From positions 1 to 17,344 of the forward strand of contig DLRL01000110.1 of assembly GCA_002501085.1 (NCBI GenBank): a stretch of DNA of 17,344 nucleotides. The letters are read 5' to 3'. Below the pieces are notes generated by a model, which was not told the origin of the DNA, did not search any database, and was given only the letters and a program-made list of their open reading frames with translations. A program made the position numbers and the translations under genes. Below, piece after piece: positions 1 through 6,705 of the stretch (position 1 is the stretch's first letter; every line of letters begins with the position of its first letter). The DNA comes from Gemmatimonadales bacterium UBA7889 (GTDB lineage Bacteria > Gemmatimonadota > Gemmatimonadetes > Longimicrobiales > Gaopeijiaceae).

Positions 1-411
1 TTTTGGTGTGCCCGAAAGATCTTGCACTGTCTTGATGTTATTGAGACGCAAGATTTCAGTAAGTGTCTGCCATATTGTCAGGCTGGTTTCATCAAGATCA
101 CACATAATTGCATCACGAATTGGCATCATATAGGAAGCAACTCGAGCATATTCACGTTCGTTGTGATCTGTGATCGATTCGGCTGACCGCCCTAGAGTCC
201 AACCCTCCTGGATCGGTCGGCCCTGTGCCGGCTGAACCTCTCCTGACTCAGAAAAAACTGCATTCTGACCCAAGCTTACGATGCTCGGATCAACCCGGTG
301 GCCGCAATCCGCTGTTTCTAGATCCGTCGGTGACGTCGAGGCACAAGCTAGTGTACCGAAAAGCCCTATACAGAAAACGGAAAAGCCAGGAAGCAATCGA
401 GCTTTGTTCAT
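1..411 (-). CDS. Unrecognised exported protein, probable lipoprotein (C-terminus outside window)
   Basis: An open frame starts with ATG at 411 and reads to the left edge: 137 codons with no stop, so the C-terminus is missing. The first 23 residues look like a lipoprotein signal (basic start MNKARLLP, a hydrophobic stretch, then GTLAC with Cys23), although the residue at -3 is Thr rather than Leu. The mature part is hydrophilic with scattered Cys (36 and 104). I recognise no family motif. The start lies 10 bases after the stop of the upstream cupin, and GAGG overlapping that stop can act as ribosome site, so the two genes are probably co-transcribed. Being a real gene rests on the operon position, signal sequence and long frame. 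Function is unknown. Confidence 0.6.
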   Translation of the reverse strand, partial: MNKARLLPGFSVFCIGLFGTLACASTSPTDLETADCGHRVDPSIVSLGQNAVFSESGEVQPAQGRPIQEGWTLGRSAESITDHNEREYARVASYMMPIRDAIMCDLDETSLTIWQTLTEILRLNNIKTVQDLSGTPK

Positions 412-421
412 CAGCTAATCC

Positions 422-856
422 TCAGTATCTGAGGTCTTTTTGAAACAAGATTCTTTCGGGGTCTAGGGGACCTACCTGAGTGGTCACTGGCACACCAATG
501 GTCTTGATGATATACACCAGGAATTTGGCTGATTCTGTGTCACTCGCATTCTGAGAAACCATATGGATATCATCAGGGTTCTCATAGAACATTTCTCCTG
601 GTGATAGGGTGACCAGTTCCGATCCGGCAACCTGCATGTTTACTTGACCTTCCAGGATATAGACGAAAACATGGGCATTATGCCGATGGGGTGAGGATTC
701 TTGTCCGGGAACAAGGGTTATTTCAGACACCAAGATCTCTTGGTTTTCTGGCAACTCAGGCAATGGCATATTTAGTAATTGCCCTTCAACACCATTAAAT
801 AGTGTGTTGGTTACTAGTAAGATCAGCAGCGTGCTCGCTTGAAACAGATATCTCAT
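422..856 (-). CDS. Cupin-domain protein with signal peptide
   Basis: A 144-residue protein. Residues 1-25 form a Sec signal (MRYLF then a hydrophobic run, ending near VEG), so it should act in the periplasm. A single small beta-barrel cupin covers about 40-120. The first metal motif is HRHNAH (His57, His59, plus His62) followed by FVYILEG, and the second contains PDDIHMV with His98. These are the usual ligands for a mononuclear metal, although the conserved Glu of motif 1 is not obvious. Small cupins of this type are dioxygenase-like enzymes or small-molecule binding proteins; the substrate cannot be read here. GAGG about 8 bases upstream supports the ATG. It precedes the partial lipoprotein gene by 10 bases and is divergent from the cytochrome-PHM gene. 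Confidence 0.85.
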   Translation of the reverse strand: MRYLFQASTLLILLVTNTLFNGVEGQLLNMPLPELPENQEILVSEITLVPGQESSPHRHNAHVFVYILEGQVNMQVAGSELVTLSPGEMFYENPDDIHMVSQNASDTESAKFLVYIIKTIGVPVTTQVGPLDPERILFQKDLRY

Positions 857-883
857 GGCAATACCTCACGGTCGAGTGATGTT

Positions 884-2260
884 ATGAAGCCTATTCATAG
901 AATTCTACTTGGATCAATGACTGGCCTGCTAGCCTGGGGCTGCAGCGACAGCTCCAACTCTTTGGAACCGGAGCCACAGGAGCCTGAGGCGACTTCCACC
1001 TGGGACGTTATTCAAACAGTCATTCTCGACAAGAACTGTGTCGAATGTCACGTCGCAGGGGCATCCTTCGCTACACAATCAGATCTCGTACTGACGTCGA
1101 GCGTCGCTTACAGCCAACTCGTAAACCGCACACCCAAGAATCCAGTAGCTCTAGCCGACGGACTTACTCTTGTGGGCACAGAAGGATTGGCGAGCGTCGA
1201 TAAGAGCTTTCTGTGGGAAAAGATTAACGCCCCGAATCAAGCGCACTATTTCGATGACCACCCGGGCTACGGGGCGCTGATGCCCCTGGGCAAGCCACCA
1301 CTCACGAACGGTGAGCTAGAATTTGTTCTTCAATGGATCCTGGCCGGTGCACCAGCTGCCGGAAACGTCGTCGACCTAGATATCCTGGATAATACAGAAC
1401 GCTATGAGCCCCCTGAATTTGAACCGCTACCGGTACCGACCAGTGGTATACAGTTGCACCTGGGCCCATGGGATGTAGCACCAAATTTTGAGAGAGAATT
1501 CTTCTATTACGAACCGCTGAACAACGATCAAGCACTCTTCGTCAATCGCGTAGACATGGCGATGCGGCCAGGTAGCCATCATCTGATCTTGTACGACCTC
1601 TCCGACGACATCCCAGAAATCTTGGTTCCAGAGCCTCAGGTTTTCAGGGACATACGTGATACCAACGGAAATTATATTCCTAGTACCCTTATGATCACTT
1701 CACACCTGAACTTCGTGACGGGTACACAGTGGCCACTCATGACCTATCACTACCCTCCGGGTGTGGCTCTGCGTATCTCCGCGGGCACCGGGTTCGACAT
1801 AAATGCACACTATGTAAACCGCTCAAGCCAAGTCATCCAAGGTGAGATCTACGCCAACCTACACACCGTAGACTCTTCACAGGTGGAACACGTTGCTGAG
1901 CGCCTCTTCATGAACAACCTGGATATCAACCTGCCTCCTAAGACGAGCACTACGTTGACCAAGACATTCGTGGTGGATGAAAGAGTTCAGATCTTTCAAC
2001 TCTTTTCACACGCGCATGAGCATATGACCGACTTCCGCGTTTTCATCGATGGCGGCCCACGCGATGGCGAACTGGTCTACATCGCTTACGACTGGGAACA
2101 CCCACCCATCCTGGAACTGAATCCCACGTTAACCCTGGAAGCAGGTCAGGGCTTGAGGCTTCAGGCCGCCTACAATAACGATACGAATAGCACCATAAAT
2201 TTTGGCTTTCTCAGTTCAGACGAGATGATGATCCTGTTTGGAGCCTACTACCTGGATTAA
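884..2260 (+). CDS. Cytochrome c / copper type II (PHM-like) monooxygenase fusion lipoprotein
   Basis: The 458-residue reading starts at ATG 884; an in-frame ATG at 839 would add 15 hydrophilic residues in front of the signal and overlap the divergent cupin, so it is less likely. A signal ending LLAWGC suggests a lipid-anchored Cys20. Residues 41-160 carry one heme site, CVECH (Cys52, Cys55, His56), with Met133 in ALMPLG as candidate axial ligand. Residues 185-458 resemble the copper type II ascorbate-dependent monooxygenase fold: SHHLIL (His232, His233) and His309 match the CuH ligands, SHAHEH (His376, His378) and Met448 in DEMM match the CuM ligands. Known relatives (PHM, dopamine beta-hydroxylase) hydroxylate C-H bonds with O2 and an external electron donor; here the attached heme could supply electrons. 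That role is inferred and the substrate is unknown. Confidence 0.82.
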   Translation: MKPIHRILLGSMTGLLAWGCSDSSNSLEPEPQEPEATSTWDVIQTVILDKNCVECHVAGASFATQSDLVLTSSVAYSQLVNRTPKNPVALADGLTLVGTEGLASVDKSFLWEKINAPNQAHYFDDHPGYGALMPLGKPPLTNGELEFVLQWILAGAPAAGNVVDLDILDNTERYEPPEFEPLPVPTSGIQLHLGPWDVAPNFEREFFYYEPLNNDQALFVNRVDMAMRPGSHHLILYDLSDDIPEILVPEPQVFRDIRDTNGNYIPSTLMITSHLNFVTGTQWPLMTYHYPPGVALRISAGTGFDINAHYVNRSSQVIQGEIYANLHTVDSSQVEHVAERLFMNNLDINLPPKTSTTLTKTFVVDERVQIFQLFSHAHEHMTDFRVFIDGGPRDGELVYIAYDWEHPPILELNPTLTLEAGQGLRLQAAYNNDTNSTINFGFLSSDEMMILFGAYYLD

Positions 2261-2335
2261 CAGATGGATCCACCGAGCAAGACACTACAGTAGCCTCCTT
2301 CATGGAGAGCGGTGGTTGAGTGGCGGCGATGGACC

Positions 2336-5300
2336 TCAACTCCCACCGGTACCGCCGCCATTCCCCTTCTCGTCATTCTTCATCATCTCGATGGCCCGCT
2401 CCTTTTGGATGAAGGTGCGGCCTGATTCCATCCACGCAGGGGTCGGTGCACCCCTTAAGTGGTGATTGATGAACTGCCGTGTGCGGATCTGGAAATCCTT
2501 CTGGTTCTCGTACTGACGTAGTCCGTGCCCCTCACCGGGGTAGGACAGCAAAATCACATCCTTCCCGAACCAACGCAGCCCGTTATAGAGCTCAACCGAG
2601 TGCATCCAGCGCACAGTGGCGTCGTCCTCGCCGTGGAGCAGGAGGAGCGGCGTATTCATGTCAGATGCGTGGTGCACCGCCGACTGATCGACGTATAGTT
2701 CGAAGTCACTATAGAGATCAGTTCCAAGACGCCCTTGGCCATATATGGAGTAGTTGTGCGCGTTGTTACGCCCACCCCAAAGCGCGTTGAAATCACTCAC
2801 GAGGTTCGTGGCAGCCGCACCCGCGACGATCGCGGCAAACCTGTCGGAGTGGGTTGCGATGTAGGTAGAACCCTGTCCGCTGTAGGAGTGGCCATGGAGC
2901 GCGATCCGATCTGGATCGACATATCCCATCTCGATCACCGCGTCGATTGCGAGCTCGATCGACTCAAGCATGTGCTGGTGTGATGGCCCAATCCGGAAAT
3001 GGATATCAGGCTGCATCACTAGATATCCGTCACTCACATATCCGGCGAAGTTGGGTGAGCCTTGGAACCTGGGTATCGGATAGCTGTGCAGATTCTGAGA
3101 ATTCTGCTCGTAGTAGTTGATCAGCATCGGTCGACGCTCACCCTCCTGGTAGTCATTAGGGATGGCTAGCGTGCCCTGCTTCCTTATGCCGTCATATGTG
3201 TAGTAATCGAATAGAATCCGGCGGCCCCAGTTGTACTCGGCCTGCTGGGGGTTCGCGTTAGTAATCTGCGCTCGCGACTCATGGTCTAGGTCAGATAACC
3301 ATAAGTCCGGAAAGGTCTCGAAATCCTGCCTTGTGAAGATTGCGACGTCTGTGTCCTCAGCCTTCGTCAGGGTTCCATACCGCGCATCATCGAACACGAG
3401 TTCTTCGAGGTCTCCACCATCTAGTCGATAGAATCCCGATTTCTTCGTCCATTCCCCATAGGCTGACAGGTACAAGGGCTTCGAAAGGTCGAACTCATCC
3501 TCATCAGGATTCGTGTTGATCACGCGGAAGCGAGTCTCGTTCTCCTGGCCGAAGCCCTGAGTGAGATTCTCCGTTGCGTCACTGGCCAGTGAGACACGAT
3601 ATAGGTCGTGGCGATGCATTACGATTGCATCCCCGTCCGTGGTCCATCCGGCAATGCCATACGACGGTTTCTCACCAAAGCGATCGAACAGCTCGTCCTC
3701 GAAGTTGACCGGCGCATCCGCCGAGAGGTTGCGGTGCTCTTGAGCTTCTAGGTCATAGCTCCAGATGTCGCGGTCTTTCCAATAAAGGAAGTGTTTACCA
3801 CTAGGGTCGAAACCCAGCGTTCGAAGTTGCTGCTCGAGTATCAGCGTGCGCTCACCGGTCTCGACTTCGACGAGGTAGAGGTCTTGGTAATTCGGACGCC
3901 AATCTGAGCGGTACTCTCGGTCATCTGCACCTACGGCTGAGTACCCGTCTTCAGAGATCTGGATGGTTTCCATCGTTTCGTCGGCCAGCTGAACGAAGCG
4001 CAGCTCCCCTCCGCCTTCGATGTGGATGGCACCAGTGTGTGTTCGGTTGCGGTCCGCGTTCGCACGTGACTCCTGGATCGACTGAATCCGCTCATCTCCG
4101 ACATGCCAAATATCCACGTCCGCAATGAACTCTGGGCAGACCCCGCCAGAAACTTCTTCAGGTCCAAGGGGACGCCCGTCGTCCGAGACACGTGTGGCCA
4201 TCTGCAAGATTGTTGGGCCCTCATCTTCTGCGTCAGCTTCACCATCGCCTTCTTCCTCAGCTTCGCCCTCCTCCTTCTCACTCGATTCACAAAGTGCTGA
4301 AGGTGCCGGGTACTGCAGACGAGTCTGCACAAAGAGTCGAGTCGCGTCCGGTGACCACCGCAGCGGGCCCTTTTCGCTCAATACACGGTCACTGGCCAAG
4401 CCGTGCCCATCGGCGTCGGCTTCTTCGGCTCCATCGTTGTCCTCAGGCCGCGGATCAAGCACCAGAGGACCTGAACCGCCAGAAACCGCGGGCCAAAGCA
4501 GGACAGCGTTTACGCGCTCAGTCAGTTCATCGTCGTCCTTCCCCTTGAGCACCGCTAACGCATCCAGGGCAGGTTCAACCTGTTCATCAGGGTCCCCACC
4601 CCAGGTCAGGCGCACGTAAGTCGCCTCGCGCTCCGCATCAAGCACGGTCCGGACACGCGTGTCGAGCACGAGTAGGTTTACGCCGTTCGACTCGCCGTCC
4701 GGCCCATCAACCGTGTAGGCCAACCGCGCGCCGGACCCATCAGCTCCGTACTCGTCCACATACGCGATCAACTCCTCCATACCCGAGTCGAGGTAACGAA
4801 CGATCAAGTCTGTGCCCTCGTGCTCCGCTTCGGAATCAGTGGAGCGCTTCTTTACCATGAAGGCCTGCCCCGCCTCGGCGAAAGCAAAGGATTGGGCATT
4901 ATCCCACTTCCGTGTCTCTCCCGTATCCAGGTCGCGCAGTTCCACTACGCGGGCAGGCCCGTCGGTACCGTTCCCGCCACGCGCATTCCCACGCCCACCG
5001 CCCTCTTCCTGCTCGGGCGGGTTGATATAGTAAGCAACCCACCGAGAGTCCTTCGAGAACTCGGGGTTGCTCCCGCGGACCACAAGCGCCGGATCACCAC
5101 CGTCGATCTCTTTGATGAACAGAGAATCGTCGACCTCGCGCCGGCTGTAGGCATACGTCACCCACCGGCCATCAGGTGAGATGGAAGTCTGTCCGATCGA
5201 ACGCCACTTCGCGTAGTCGTCGATCGTGAGGACTTTCTTGTCTCCTCGCATGGGTACCTCGTCCTGCGCTAGAAGCCAGCCGGTGCTGGAGGAAGCCGGA

Positions 5301-5377
5301 CCAAAGCTGAACAGGAAGAGCATAAGGCCGAGGGCAGCCGTTAGGGGGGTAACGGAGCAGAAAGCAGGGATCTTCAT
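2336..5377 (-). CDS. S9 family (prolyl oligopeptidase-like) serine peptidase, secreted
   Basis: A 1013-residue protein with an N-terminal signal (residues 1-38, hydrophobic LGLMLFLFSF, probable cleavage near LLAQ). Residues 50-720 show the seven-bladed propeller pattern of WD40/PD40-like repeats (SISPDGRWV, PEFSKDSRWV, LRWSPDATRL). The C-terminal alpha/beta hydrolase domain has the nucleophile elbow GHSYSG (Ser831), HGEDDATV (Asp919) and GEGHGL (His951), a complete catalytic triad. The family cleaves peptides; exported members usually serve peptide scavenging. Residues 365-387 form a very acidic insert (runs of Glu and Asp) and 123-139 a Gly-rich insert, making it longer than typical 650-750 residue members. 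GGAG five bases before ATG supports the start. It stands alone, convergent with the cytochrome-PHM gene 75 bases away. Confidence 0.92.
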   Translation of the reverse strand: MKIPAFCSVTPLTAALGLMLFLFSFGPASSSTGWLLAQDEVPMRGDKKVLTIDDYAKWRSIGQTSISPDGRWVTYAYSRREVDDSLFIKEIDGGDPALVVRGSNPEFSKDSRWVAYYINPPEQEEGGGRGNARGGNGTDGPARVVELRDLDTGETRKWDNAQSFAFAEAGQAFMVKKRSTDSEAEHEGTDLIVRYLDSGMEELIAYVDEYGADGSGARLAYTVDGPDGESNGVNLLVLDTRVRTVLDAEREATYVRLTWGGDPDEQVEPALDALAVLKGKDDDELTERVNAVLLWPAVSGGSGPLVLDPRPEDNDGAEEADADGHGLASDRVLSEKGPLRWSPDATRLFVQTRLQYPAPSALCESSEKEEGEAEEEGDGEADAEDEGPTILQMATRVSDDGRPLGPEEVSGGVCPEFIADVDIWHVGDERIQSIQESRANADRNRTHTGAIHIEGGGELRFVQLADETMETIQISEDGYSAVGADDREYRSDWRPNYQDLYLVEVETGERTLILEQQLRTLGFDPSGKHFLYWKDRDIWSYDLEAQEHRNLSADAPVNFEDELFDRFGEKPSYGIAGWTTDGDAIVMHRHDLYRVSLASDATENLTQGFGQENETRFRVINTNPDEDEFDLSKPLYLSAYGEWTKKSGFYRLDGGDLEELVFDDARYGTLTKAEDTDVAIFTRQDFETFPDLWLSDLDHESRAQITNANPQQAEYNWGRRILFDYYTYDGIRKQGTLAIPNDYQEGERRPMLINYYEQNSQNLHSYPIPRFQGSPNFAGYVSDGYLVMQPDIHFRIGPSHQHMLESIELAIDAVIEMGYVDPDRIALHGHSYSGQGSTYIATHSDRFAAIVAGAAATNLVSDFNALWGGRNNAHNYSIYGQGRLGTDLYSDFELYVDQSAVHHASDMNTPLLLLHGEDDATVRWMHSVELYNGLRWFGKDVILLSYPGEGHGLRQYENQKDFQIRTRQFINHHLRGAPTPAWMESGRTFIQKERAIEMMKNDEKGNGGGTGGS

Positions 5378-5571
5378 GGTGTCTCCAACAGTCCTACGGA
5401 GAGGGGCAAGGGCGAGCTGCCAGCATGCGCAGAGGGGAAGGAAACGGCAAGGCGTACGGGGGCTACAGAAGTTCGTGCGCTCGGGCGAGCTAGGTCCTGA
5501 TTGTCATAAGTGTCTCATCCTTAGCTTGGTATGAGATGGGGTCGGAGGACGGGCCACCTCTATCGAACATT

Positions 5572-5593
5572 GGCAGTGTGCGAGTAGACTGCC
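5572..5593. promoter_or_regulatory. Inverted repeat, possible operator or 5'-leader hairpin
   Basis: GGCAGT at 5572-5577 is repeated in perfect inverse as ACTGCC at 5588-5593, with 10 bases between. The centre lies about 43 bases before the ATG at 5626. The spacing and symmetry fit either a dimeric repressor site or a small hairpin in the leader RNA. A six-base arm can arise by chance, so this is only suggestive. Confidence 0.3.
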
Positions 5594-5612
5594 CTCCCCA
5601 ATTTCAAATCAT

Positions 5613-5619
5613 AAGGAGG
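5613..5619 (+). promoter_or_regulatory. Strong Shine-Dalgarno AAGGAGG
   Basis: A full consensus AAGGAGG sits six bases before ATG 5626 and decides that start over the upstream in-frame ATG at 5536, which has no such site. It is the best ribosome site seen in the window, suggesting high translation of the small protein. Confidence 0.85.
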
Positions 5620-5625
5620 AATAAG

Positions 5626-6033
5626 ATGGCCTTAGGCGATCTCATCTTGGACGAAGCTGGCCAAGTGACTGGGACCCGAGTCCTTTCAACAGATGCATCT
5701 GGCACGAATATAGAATTATCTCTTCAGCTTACGGGAACGATCCGAGGAGTGCCGCAAAGCACCATGTGGACCTACACTACCCTCACGAGACCTGACGGGT
5801 CGATCTATGGGAATGGGCAAGGAGTCATGACCACTCAGGATGGGGATGTTATTCACTTAATCGGGCACGGATCGTCTGGGCCTGCTGAAGGTGATACAGC
5901 ACGGTTCTGTACGATGCTCCACCCTCACAGCACATCGGAGAAGTATGCCGATCTCAATACGATTGGCTTGGTCGGCGAGTATGAGGTAGCTCCAGATGGA
6001 AGCGCGACCAACAAGGCCTGGGAGTGGAAGTAG
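5626..6033 (+). CDS. Small conserved cytosolic protein of unknown function
   Basis: A 135-residue protein with no signal peptide or membrane segment. It begins MALGDLILDEAGQVTGTRVL and ends EYEVAPDGSATNKAWEWK. The alternating pattern and Gly-rich turns (YGNGQGVMTTQDGD, HLIGHGSSG) suggest an all-beta fold. The layout (GDLI start, VTGxRVL, GxGQGV with TxDGE/D, GxxEYEVDxxG near the end, terminal WEWK) resembles, from memory, a family of short uncharacterised proteins found in both archaea and bacteria; I know no function for it. The start is fixed by the consensus ribosome site. The gene appears monocistronic: divergent from the peptidase and followed by a long hairpin before the opposite-strand tRNA. 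Confidence 0.82.
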   Translation: MALGDLILDEAGQVTGTRVLSTDASGTNIELSLQLTGTIRGVPQSTMWTYTTLTRPDGSIYGNGQGVMTTQDGDVIHLIGHGSSGPAEGDTARFCTMLHPHSTSEKYADLNTIGLVGEYEVAPDGSATNKAWEWK

Positions 6034-6057
6034 CAGACACGTAGAACAATCATGAAA

Positions 6058-6095
6058 TCGAAGGGGGATGGTCATTTATGGCTGTCTCCCTTTGA
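6058..6095 (+). terminator. Long hairpin, probable transcription terminator
   Basis: A 16-base arm (6058-6073) pairs with 6080-6095 around an ATTTAT loop without a mismatch when G-U pairs are allowed (five of them). Because those wobbles become A-C mismatches on the other strand, the structure is much better in rightward RNA, so it most likely ends the gene stopping at 6033. No clear U-tract follows, so it may not be a classical intrinsic terminator. Confidence 0.5.
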
Positions 6096-6105
6096 CTTAT
6101 CTGAG

Positions 6106-6178
6106 TGCCCCGCCAGGGACTCGAACCCCGAACCTACTGATTAAGAGTCAGTTGCTCTACCAGTTGAGCTAGCGGGGC
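6106..6178 (-). tRNA. tRNA-Lys (anticodon CUU)
   Basis: A 73-base cloverleaf reads on the minus strand. The acceptor arm is GCCCCGC paired with GCGGGGC, with discriminator A. The D arm is GCTC/GAGC, and the anticodon stem ACTGA/TCAGT encloses loop CTCTTAA, giving anticodon CTT. The T arm contains GTTCGAGTC. CCA is not encoded: the bases after the discriminator are CTCAG, so the end must be added enzymatically. It lies about 50 bases downstream of the YaiI-like gene on the same strand. Confidence 0.97.
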
Positions 6179-6229
6179 GTAGTGGCCAGGAGTGACTGCA
6201 GCGGAAAGGTATCCGTGTGCAGAATTCAG

Positions 6230-6688
6230 TCAATCTTTCCTCAAGCGTGTCTTCTGGATGATTTCATCTAGCCTTTGCAGGAATTTTGAACGGTCGCGCT
6301 TTCCGAACTGGGCAGGCCCACCAGTGATCTCACCTGATTCCCTGAGTTCTGCCATAAGTGTCCGAGTGGCGATTGCCTCCCCGATTGTCTCTTCTGTGAA
6401 CACTCGACCTCTCGGGCTCAATACACTAGCCCCGATTTCTAGACAGCGACCTGCCAAAAGAATGTCCTCAGTTACGATAATCTCAGCTGGGCTAGCCTCT
6501 TGGACAATCCGATCGTCTGCAGCATCGAGTCTCCCTTCGTTCTCCACCACAATCAACTCGATCCACGGTTCACTGGGCACCCGCTGCCATCGCTCTGAGA
6601 CCAATACAACATCTAGTTCGTAACGCTTAGCCACCCGATACACCTCATCCTTAACCGGACAAGAATCTGCATCGACCAAGATCCTCAC
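6230..6688 (-). CDS. YaiI/YqxD family (UPF0178, DUF188) protein
   Basis: A 152-residue protein matching the YaiI/YqxD family over its whole length. The N-terminus is ILVDADSCPVKDEVYRVA (Asp6, Asp8, Cys10), a middle segment reads DDRIVQEA followed by IIVTEDILLA, and the C-terminal signature is GGPAQFGKRDRSKF. The family is compact, cytosolic and usually annotated as uncharacterised; its acidic residues and fold resemble PIN-like nucleases, an inference only. The start codon is GTG at 6688, since the motif begins immediately and no ATG lies upstream in frame; the ribosome site is weak. The gene begins 17 bases after the acyl-CoA dehydrogenase stop, so it is likely translated from the same mRNA. 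The tRNA-Lys follows. Confidence 0.93.
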   Translation of the reverse strand: MRILVDADSCPVKDEVYRVAKRYELDVVLVSERWQRVPSEPWIELIVVENEGRLDAADDRIVQEASPAEIIVTEDILLAGRCLEIGASVLSPRGRVFTEETIGEAIATRTLMAELRESGEITGGPAQFGKRDRSKFLQRLDEIIQKTRLRKD

Positions 6689-6705
6689 AAGGTAGACCGG
6701 CGCCC

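Larger units (their letters stand above)
5378..5625. other. Divergent intergenic region between the peptidase and the 135-residue protein
   Basis: About 250 bases without a convincing gene, the longest gap in the window. It must hold the promoters for the leftward S9 peptidase gene and the rightward small gene. The only clear elements are the ribosome site and the inverted repeat listed separately. TTGTCA at 5501-5506 resembles a -35 box, but no matching -10 lies at a normal distance, so I do not call a promoter. Confidence 0.5.

Noticed and set aside
839..883. Start of the cytochrome-PHM gene at ATG 839
   Set aside because: Would put 15 polar residues before the signal peptide and overlap the divergent cupin start; ATG 884 gives a normal lipoprotein signal.
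2311..2347. Imperfect hairpin with GTTGAG/CTCAAC arms between the convergent cytochrome-PHM and peptidase genes
   Set aside because: Loop of 14 bases, imperfect outer pairing, no U-tract, and it overlaps the peptidase stop; too weak to call a terminator.
4125..4619. Long open frames on the plus strand opposite the S9 peptidase, rich in Ser, Pro and Arg
   Set aside because: Low-complexity composition is the mirror of the Glu/Asp/Gly-rich coding strand; no ribosome site or family similarity, and the peptidase on the other strand is certain.
5501..5535. Promoter-like TTGTCA with TATGAG downstream
   Set aside because: Spacer would be 23 bases; no better -10 at 16-18 bases.
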